This document shows positions 26,401 through 33,478 of a DNA stretch of 33,478 nucleotides, piece by piece (positions within the stretch are counted from its first letter, which is position 1; the number at the start of each line of letters is the position of its first letter). The translations under genes were made by a program, and so were the position numbers. The notes beneath the pieces are model-generated. The model searched no databases, was not told where the DNA came from, and saw only the letters and a list, made by a program, of their open reading frames with translations. The DNA is from Emiliania huxleyi CCMP1516 (Eukaryota > Haptophyta > Isochrysidales > Noelaerhabdaceae): contig NW_005197802.1 in the NCBI RefSeq assembly GCF_000372725.1, positions 1-33,478 of the forward strand, read 5' to 3'.

Positions 26401-27773
26401 ACCTTGCCGATGCGGTGACAGCACACGACAACTCAGCGGGCCAACTGCAGGCCGGGAAGCGCGTCGTGCTGGCCTCGAGCTTCACGGGCGGGCCGCGAGA
26501 TCAGTACCAGCGCTACCATGACGGGATGGCCGTTGTCCGGAAGAAGGGTTCGCCGTCGTTCTTCGTCACCATGACTTGCAATCCAAAGTGGGACGAGATC
26601 CTCGCCGAGCTTCCTCCTGGACAGAAGGTGGAGGATCGGCCCGACCTGACGGCGCGTGTCTTCAAGCTGAAGCTCGACCAGCTGCTACAGGAGCTGTACA
26701 CGGACGGCATCTTTGGTCGGGTTGTCGCCAGCCTGCACGTGATCGAATTTCAGAAGCGAGGGCTGCCGCACGCTCACATCCTCATCATCCTGCGCAAAGA
26801 GGACCGACCAAAGAGCGTTGACGACGTCGACGCCTGTGTCCGCGCCGAGCTGCCGCCGAAGCCCTCGCCCGGCGACTACAGCAACGACGGCGAGTACGAG
26901 GCGGCGATGGCGCGGTACAAGGACCTGAACGAGCTGGTCTGCACGCACATGCTGCACGGCCCGTGCGGCGCGGACAACCCCAACGCGCCGTGCATGGTGG
27001 ACGGGGTCTGCAAGAAGCACTTCAAGAAGAAGTTCAACCAGGGCACCACGTTCAGCGACGGGCAGATCTATCCCGACTACCAGCGCCGCAGCCCCGCCGA
27101 CGGCGGCCCGACATGCATACCCGATGTCGGCTCCTACAAGAACCGCGTGGTCGATAGCTCCGTCGTCGTCACGTACTCGCCGTACTTGCTCCTCAAGTAC
27201 CGATGCCATCTCAACGTCGAGATCTGCTTCTCCATGGGCGGCGTCAAGTATCTCTACAAGTACGTCTACAAGGGCCCCGACCGTGCGATGGTCGCCGTGC
27301 GCGAGAGAGCCGACGACGTCAACGAGATCGAGATGTACCAGGACATGCGCTCCATCGGCTCCGCGGAGGGCTGCTGGCGGACGTTTAACTTCGACATGTA
27401 CTCGCGCAGCCCTGTCGTGGCACGGCTGCAGTGCCACCTGCCCAACTTGCAGCGCGTGCAGTTTGCCGAGGGCACGGAGCAGCAGGCTGCAGAGGACGGC
27501 CCGCCGACGACCACCCTCACCGCGTGGCTCGACTACCTGCGGCTCCATCCAGAGGCGCGCATCTCAACCGACACGTGGTCGGCGCTGTACTGCGACTTCC
27601 CTGAGCACTACACGTACGACAAGAAGGAGAAGGCGTGGAAGCCGCTGCAGAAGTACCCCCCGGAGCCGACTGTCGGTCGCCTGTACGCGGTGCATCCGAG
27701 CGCTGGCGAGTCTTTCTACCTGCGCATGCTGCTCCATAAGGTACCCGGCAGCGAAGCGAGCGCTGACGTGTAA
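23420..27773 (+). CDS. Helitron Rep protein (HUH endonuclease), helicase half missing
   Basis: Exons are approximately 23420-23605, 23698-24844, 24922-25064, 25682 to about 25921, and 26062-27773. The first part has zinc-finger-like cysteines (CVCGATGCGCETRYMCTHCG, CCSGG) and the FAQLYVYD segment common before Helitron Rep domains. The last exon holds the Rep domain. Motif 1 is FFVTMTCNPKWDE. The HUH motif is EFQKRGLPHAHILIIL, with the histidines at 26769 and 26775. The tyrosine region is KYLYKYVYKG (about 27247). By family it nicks and joins single strands during rolling-circle transposition. The expected PIF1-type helicase is absent: the frame stops at 27773 just after FYLRMLLHKVPG, where the helicase link normally follows, and another gene begins by 28230. 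The copy is therefore probably truncated or decayed. Confidence 0.85.
24845..24921 (+). repeat. GC-AG intron containing telomere-type repeats
   Basis: Three CCCTAA units occur at 24874-24891 within a 77-nt intron of the Helitron gene. Splicing gives SSYVQDFMTAGEIF, the expected Helitron sequence. Confidence 0.65.
25065..25681 (+). other. Long CCG-rich intron (617 nt) in the Helitron gene
   Basis: It begins GTGAGA and ends CTCTTAG. Removal joins RTFNE to VTVVCDERD in frame. The content is low-complexity CCG/CCT repeats that create proline-rich ORFs on both strands; these are unlikely to be genes. Confidence 0.6.
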
Positions 27774-28229
27774 GGTGTCTGCGCTGCTCCGGTGCGTGGG
27801 GTTCTGCCTCCCCCCTTCTGTGTGGCGAGGTGTTTGCGGCGCGATGCCCGATCGTGCGCGATAGCCTCCCATTGTGCGTGGTGTGTCGGTGTGTCGGTCG
27901 TCCGGAGCGTGTGGCGGCGCCGTTGCATGCAGCGACTCTGCTCCACGTGCCGACGACTGTGGACTGACGTGACTGACTGGTAAATGCTTGCGATGCCGAT
28001 GGATGATCTCCGACAACCCAAAACCAAAATGCAAATGCGGAGTGGCCCCCCTGTGGCGTGCAGATCCTGCGTCTCTCATGCCCGAACAACTGACGGGTCC
28101 CGTCGCAGGTCCACACTAGTCTCCCCAAAGCAACTTCCTGGAACCCCACTCTTCATCTGCCGCCTGCGCTGCCGCCTCTGCTGCAAAAGTCGACGCGGCG
28201 ACCTGTCGGAGAAACTGAAGCTGTCGCCA
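27774..28229. other. Spacer between the Helitron remnant and the fusion gene
   Basis: This 456-bp stretch has no convincing coding sequence and no helicase motif in any frame that I can see. A weak frame continues upstream of the ATG at 28230 but lacks protein-like features. Confidence 0.4.
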
Positions 28230-29150
28230 ATGGCCAAGGCGGGCGATCAATACGAGGTACGCACCGGCAATATCTGGAGCCACTGCCGCCGCGACGATGT
28301 AAGGGCCGTGACCCGCCTTCTCGATGAAGGTGTGGACCTCGAGCTCCGCAATAAGGTGCCACTCTCACCGCTCACCGCTGCTCACTCTCGCCGCTACACT
28401 CTCACCGCTGCTCACTATCACCGCTGCTCACCCATCGCCGCTGCTCACTCTCACCGCTGCTCACTCTCACCGCTGCTCACTCTCACCGCTGCTCACTCTC
28501 ACCACTGCTCACTCGTCGAGTATCGGCCAAGCCACTGAGCCTCGCTGCTTCTCACTCCACTCGTGGCTCCTGCTGCCACCAGGTCGGGTGGACGCCTTTG
28601 CACGCGGCGGCCAACGGCGGCGCCGAGCGAGTGGTCGCGCACCTGATCACCTGCCGCGCCGACATCGAGTCGCGCTGCCGGGCGGGCCGCACCCCGCTCG
28701 CCGAGGCTGCACGGAGCGGCCATCTCCCCGTCGTCATGCGGCTCGTGAGAGCGGGCGCGCCGGCGGACGAGGACGCGGTCGCCTGCGCAAAGGGCAGCGC
28801 CTGCCGCAGCTGGCTCGCCAGCCGGCGGAGCGGTAGGCATATCTCCGAGGAACCGCAGCACGGCGCGAGGCACGGGCGGGAGAGGCGGTCCGAGCACCAG
28901 CCCGTGGGCAAGGGTGGCAAGGCAGGAGGCAGCGGCAGCTTGAGGCGGCACCAGGAGCAGCGCCTTCACACGCTTCGGACTTGCCCACAGGCAAAGGCCA
29001 AGCAGCTCAAGGAGCAGAGGGCAAAGGCGCGAGCCGCAGCCGCCGCCACGGCCGCAGCCGCCTCGGCCGACGCGGCTGATGAATCGGACGGCGGCGGCGA
29101 TACGGTGGCGGTGCCCGACGTGCTGCTCACCGCGGCGCGGGAGCCGCTGC
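28230..29150 (+). other. Ankyrin-repeat and basic region of the predicted fusion
   Basis: [23 protein letters not shown] is followed by [19 protein letters not shown], then an intron. [20 protein letters not shown] and [20 protein letters not shown] are standard ankyrin repeats. The intron 28356-28582 is GT-AG, with a 16-bp tandem repeat close to CACTCTCACCGCTGCT. After the repeats comes an Ala/Lys/Arg-rich segment like the basic N-terminus of nucleolar GTPases. The exact exon end near 29150 is a guess from phase. Confidence 0.7.
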
Positions 29151-32100
29151 GCTCTCCGGCGTCGCTCTCCTGCGCGCCGCCGCTCTGCTTGCGAGCAAGT
29201 GCGCCGCTCGCCCGCTGCGCTGAGGCGCTCAGCGCCGCGGTCTCTCTGCCAGACGGAGAAGGCCACGACGGCGGCGACGGCGGCGACGGCGGCGGCAAGG
29301 GCTGCTGCGTGACGGCGACGCATCCAGGTCCCGTCTAGATCACGTCCAAAAGAGCCTGTCAGGCGCGACGCGGCACGTCCTTTGCGTTCTGCTCGACAGC
29401 CGCCACCCGCTGCTCCACCTGCCGGCCGAGTTGCGCGGCGCGCTGAGGCGGCGCGGCGAGGCGGTGGTTCTGGTCCTCTCCAAGGCGGACCTGGTGGAGG
29501 AGGCGGCGTTGCGGGCGTGGGAGGGCCACCTTCGCCGCATCTGCCCGCACGCGGCGGCCGTCCTCCGCTTCAGCGCCGTCGGCAGGGCAATGGACGTCTC
29601 TCGCGCGCGCGCCGGCGCCGGGTCTCGCCGCCGCTGGCTGCACGCCCACCTCACGAGCGAGGAGCTCGTTGATACATAGCCCAGCGCCTGCATCATAGCC
29701 CACCTCACGAGCAAGGAGCGTGCGCCTCACGCGCGCCCGCCCGTCGCTCCGACTCACCCTTGCTCGCCGCGTCACCAGGAGCGCGCTAGCGTGCGGCGAG
29801 ACGCGGAGCGGCTGGCGGAGGTGTGCGGCGCGAGGATGCCTGCGGAGCAGACGGAGCTCGTGCGAGGCGTGAGGAGGGCAAAGCACCAGAGGGCAAAGCA
29901 CCGCGAGGGAGGGGCCTCGCCGCTGGCGGTCGCGGCGGCGCCAGCGACGCGCGAAATCATGAGCAACGACAGCGACAGCAGCGACGGAAGCGGTGGCAGC
30001 GGCGGCGGCGTGGACGGTGGCGCTGGTGACAGCGACATGGGTGGTGACAGCGACGCCGAGGTTGCCGAGGGGCCCGCGGAGCATGAAGAGAGAGCCGTGA
30101 TGCGTGTTGGCGGCGGCCGCCGCACCGTGATCAGCCTGCTCGGCCGCTGCAACGTGGGCAAGTCGTCGCTGTTCAACGCGCTCTGCGGCGGCCGCAGGCT
30201 CGCGAGTGTCTCGCGGCAGCCAGGCCACACCCGACGCGTGCAGGAGGCGGCTCTCTCGGGCAGCCTCGGGTGGCTGACCTCGGGGAACCTCTCGATGCTG
30301 ATGAACAGGCGGTGCACCTCTCTCCGGGCTTGCTGGTCCGCGACACGCCTGCCCTCGACGCGAGCGATGCCGCCGCGTGGGGCTGCGGCGGTGACGGCGG
30401 CGGGGGAGAGGGCGGAGAGGGTGAGGCTGGCGGCATGGCTGCGGCGCGCGTGCGCGAGCTCTGCGGCCTGACCCCTCCCGGCGCCGTCCACTCTCCCTAC
30501 GCGGCGGTGCGCGCCGCCGCAGAGTACCTTCCTCTGGCGGCTCTGTACGGCCTGCAGCCCAACGAGCTGAGGGCGGCGCAGGAGGAGGAGGGCGGCGACC
30601 CGGCGGCGGTATCAGCGCTCGGCCTCTCCTCCCTCTCGCCGCCAAGACGCGCTCCGGGCAACCCTCTCCCTGAGCCTTCCCTCCGCCTTGCGTAGGCCTC
30701 TGCTGCGCGCTCGCCGCCAAGAAGGGCTTCCTCCAGAGCCGCAGTGGCGCACCGGACGCGCACCGCGCCGGGCTGCTGGTCGTCAGGGACTGCGCCGAGG
30801 GTGCGCTCCCGCTGCTGTCGCAGCCGCCCACGTCGCTGGCACCGCCACCACTCTCTTCGTCGTCACCGCCGCCGCCGCCACCGCCTTCGTCACCTCCACC
30901 GTTGCCGCCGTCGCCGCTGTCGCCGCCGCCGTCGCCGCCGTCGTCGCCATCGACGCCACTGCAGTTGCCCCCGACGCCACTTTGCTCCTCCTCGAGAGGC
31001 GGCAGCCCGGCTCCTACAGCGCATGGCGGCGGAGGCGAACGCGATTGCGGCAAAAGTGGCGGCAGCGATGGCGGCCGTGGCGGCGGCGGCGACGGCGGCA
31101 GTGGCAGCGTCGCTGGCGGCAGCTGCACTCTCATCTGGCACCGTCGCGATCTGCGGCTCGAGGACAACGCTCTCTACCGCGAGAGGAGGGCTTGTGCGTG
31201 TTCGGGCATCACCCGCGTGGTGCCAGTCTACATCTTTGACCCTGCGGACTTTGCCCGCGTGCCGTCGTGCGCGCAACCCGCTTGGGACGTGGTCCGTCTA
31301 TTCACACCCTCTATTCACACCCTCTATTCACACCCTCTATTCACACCCTCTATTCACACCCTCTATTCACACCCGCTTGGGACGTGCTCCGTCCGGCGCA
31401 TCGCGCCGCCCCTCGATGGCTGCGGACAGCGTCTATTCACACCCTCGGCTGCGAACAGGTCCGAACAGGCCCTCATGCCGCGCGGGCGCTCCTCGCGGCG
31501 GTGACAGCTCTGCGTGCTTCGCTGCGCGCGCGCGGTGGCGAGCTCCTCGTCCGGTTTGGAAGGCCAGAGGCGGAGCTTCCTCTGCTCGCCGCTCGCTGCT
31601 GCGCTGGCGAGGTGGCGTGGCACGAGGAGGCTGGCTGGGAGGAGCGGCGCACTTCGAGCCGCGTGCGGGAGGCGATGACGCGCGCCGGCTGCCGAGCAAG
31701 CGCCGAGCTTGGAGGGTGCACGCTCTTCCATCCCGACGAGTTGCCGGCAGCCGACGAGCCAGCGTCGCGGCGTTCACGGCGCACTATGTACTCACAGACA
31801 GAGAGGAGCGTGAACAGGCGCCCGACGAGTGGGCATCCCTCGCCCACCCGCGGCAAAAGTACCCCGCGAAGAAGCGCCGCGGCTCGTCGGGCGCCTCTGG
31901 GAAGGCTGCGGACGGCGGCGGCGGCGGCGTTGACTGGGCGCGTCGCCTCGAGGGGATGCCTCGCGTGATGGGCGATTGGCGGCGCGCTGTGCGGTCGCAT
32001 GGGCCACCGAGAGCCGCCGAGTCCACTTCCGCCGGTCTGCGGGGGCAGAGGTTTCTCTCTCCCGCAGAACTAACGGTGGAGCTGGGACTATGCTTCCGGC

Positions 32101-33478
32101 GAGTTGCTCTTAAGAAGGCACCCACACTCACTCCATTGCGCAATAGGGGTTGGGTCTGGAGCTTGGCGAACTGCCCTCGCTCGCTCAGCTTGTGGCGCCC
32201 GCTCTCGAAGTTAGTCCCAACGGCCGGCTCCTCTTCGGTTTGCCGGATGGGGCCGCCTCGAGTGTCGTGGCGGCCGCTCTTCGCGCGGGAGGGCCCGCCA
32301 GCAAGGACGGTAATGGTGGCGGCAGGGGGGGGGAGGGCGGCGCCGAGGTCGGCAGCGAGGGCGGAGGCGGCATCAGAGGCAGCGGTGTGGAATGCTCCAC
32401 CGCCACTCTCGCCACTGAGCATGCTGCGCTCTCCCGGCTGCGCCGCTTCGTGGGGAGCGGGATGGCGGCGTCGGCCGACCGGCACATCGCGGGGACGGGA
32501 GAGGCCGACTCGTCGCTGCTGGGCGTGCCGCTCGCGCTGGGCTGTCTCTCGCCGCGGCAGGTGCACGAGGCGGCCGCGGCCACGGAGGGGTGCGGCTGGC
32601 TTGGCTCGCACATGGAGATGCGGGACTACTTCATCTACGCGGGCATGGCTGCCGGGGCAGCCCTTTTCAGCAGCCGCGGCTGGAGGCCGGTCCATGGGCG
32701 CAAGGGCTTTCCCAAGGGAGGCGAGGCGCTGGTCGAGTGGCTGCAGCCGGCGCAGCACGAAAACGCCTGGCACAGCCGACGGGTGATGAGCTGCCCCAAA
32801 GCCTTGCGACTGGTGGAGGTCACGTGTACGATGCGTCCCGTAGGCGACGATGGGCGACGGGCCATACCGGCCTCCCACTCGTCGACGCGGCGATGCGGCA
32901 GCTGCAGCAGACGGGTTCGACTGCTCGCGTGCAGCTCAGGAGTCAGCGGCGGCGCGTCCCTCACGTTTTTCGTGCGTTGCGGGGCTCAGGCTACTGTTCG
33001 AACCGCGTGCGGCAAAACGCCGCCTCCCTCCTCGCGAAGGATCTGCGCCTTGACTGGCGGGCTGGCGCCGAGTGGTTCCAGTGGCTGCTAACGGACCACG
33101 AGGTAGGAGTGGAGTCGGTAGCAGGCAGCACAACACGAGGTACACGTGTGCATGCACTCTTTTACATAGGTCAGCGCAAATTGGGGTAACTGGAGCTATT
33201 TCGCCGGCGCTGGCGGCGACCCAAAGCAGCGACACTTCCGCACCGTCTCACAGGCCGCAAAGTACGACGCCGGCGGGTTGTACGTGCGCCGATGGCTGCC
33301 GGAGCTCGCCGACGAGGCTGTTTGCGTGGAGGCTGTGCTGCGGCCGTATGCGCACGCGGTTGAGGGCTGGCCTTCCCCTCTCGTTGACCCAGACACGCAA
33401 CTGACTTGGCAGGATGCGCAGCGCCTCTCAGAGACGGGGCGGGTTTTACCAGCGGGCCCAGACCCGCATAGACAGCCC
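28230..33478 (+). CDS. Predicted ankyrin - circularly permuted GTPase - CRY-DASH fusion (3' end outside window)
   Basis: Exons supported by splice sites and homology are 28230-28355, 28583 to about 29150, 29328 to about 29577, 29779-30246, 30309-30621, 30696-31291, 31459-31761, 31818 to about 32000, about 32150-32700, about 32845-32914, 32990-33102, and 33170 to the edge. Three parts follow in order: two to three ankyrin repeats and a basic [13 protein letters not shown] segment; a GTPase of the GNL1/YlqF type; and a CRY-DASH-type photolyase. From 30698 to 31291 one reading frame runs from the GTPase C-terminus ([12 protein letters not shown]) through a Pro/Ser/Gly-rich linker into the photolyase start ([17 protein letters not shown]), with no stop. 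This supports one protein, but a cDNA is needed to exclude two genes. The join between the ankyrin and GTPase parts is less certain. Confidence 0.6.
29328..30830 (+). other. Circularly permuted GTPase domain (GNL1/YlqF-like)
   Basis: The motif order is permuted. G4 is LVLSKADL (the usual NKxD appears as SKAD) and G5-like is RFSAVG. G1 is GRCNVGKSS (about 30149-30175), followed by [13 protein letters not shown]. The G3 position reads DTPAL instead of DxPG. The C-terminal [29 protein letters not shown] and [12 protein letters not shown] segments match GNL1-type proteins. Related enzymes assist ribosome assembly. Introns 30247-30308 and 30622-30695 are GC-AG. The altered G3 and G4 residues suggest changed nucleotide binding. 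Confidence 0.8.
31120..33478 (+). other. Cryptochrome/photolyase domain, CRY-DASH type (incomplete at window end)
   Basis: The antenna-domain start is [36 protein letters not shown] and [11 protein letters not shown] follow. The FAD-binding half has [63 protein letters not shown] and [15 protein letters not shown]. These blocks fit CRY-DASH better than other classes. Such proteins bind FAD and repair or sense light; the specific activity is not known here. Introns 32915-32989 and 33103-33169 are GT-AG and restore the expected sequence. The frame is open at the window edge. Confidence 0.85.
31292..31458 (+). repeat. Intronic 13-bp minisatellite flanked by a duplicated splice junction
   Basis: Five full units of CTATTCACACCCT and a partial sixth start at 31298. 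The 23 bases 31276-31298, which span the exon end and 5' splice site, are repeated at 31371-31393 with one change. That change turns the donor GT of the second copy into CT. Splicing from 31291 to 31459 gives [12 protein letters not shown], as expected for the photolyase. Confidence 0.75.

Larger units (their letters stand above)
23420..27773 (+). mobile_element. Helitron, probably truncated (ends not located)
   Basis: The coding region identifies a Helitron. I could not place the 5' TC end or the 3' hairpin plus CTRR end. The boundaries given are only those of the coding sequence. Confidence 0.6.

Overview
This is GC-rich nuclear DNA from a eukaryote, most likely a unicellular alga. A haptophyte is my best guess, but the assignment rests only on genome style: short introns, very high GC, many GC-AG introns beside GT-AG introns, and CCCTAA-type telomere-like repeats. 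The assembly contains one run of 100 Ns (20312-20411) and a stretch that looks like low-quality sequence (about 18050-18190). No rRNA, tRNA, CRISPR array or bacterial operon was recognised. Most proteins here are split by introns, and I rebuilt them by joining exons where both the splice dinucleotides and the protein family agree.

Layout. (1) 1-294, minus: the N-terminus of a Y-family DNA polymerase resembling Pol iota, running off the window. (2) 438-6342: an apparently complete PIF/Harbinger DNA transposon. It has 17-bp perfect terminal inverted repeats, a CTG target duplication, a DDE transposase, a second plus-strand ORF and a third, three-exon minus-strand gene of unknown function. (3) 6430-9182, minus: a zinc-ribbon plus short-chain dehydrogenase (SDR) protein with seven exons. 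(4) 9448-10782, minus: a beta-lactamase-like serine hydrolase. (5) 11358-12663, minus: a small gene of unknown function interrupted by an 881-bp foldback element that left an 8-bp target duplication. (6) 13115-15564, plus: an eight-exon MFS transporter whose introns are largely 11-bp minisatellites. (7) 15871-16032: a small palindromic element. (8) 16531-17784, minus: an ankyrin/MYND-finger protein. (9) 18489-21625, plus: an Ala/Glu-rich coiled-coil protein with IQ motifs, built from near-identical internal duplications and crossing the gap. (10) 22157-23209, minus: a YMR226c/YdfG-like SDR. (11) 23420-27773, plus: a Helitron Rep (HUH) protein without the helicase half. (12) 28230-33478 and beyond, plus: ankyrin repeats, a circularly permuted GTPase and a CRY-DASH-type cryptochrome/photolyase. 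The GTPase end and the photolyase start lie in one uninterrupted reading frame.

The most interesting signals are the predicted ankyrin-GTPase-CRY-DASH fusion, the three-gene Harbinger element with its shared subterminal motif, and the recurrence of about 11-bp tandem repeats, each of different sequence, confined to introns of unrelated genes. Mobile DNA accounts for roughly a third of the window. One insertion breaks a reading frame and another sits about 140 bp upstream of the polymerase start codon.
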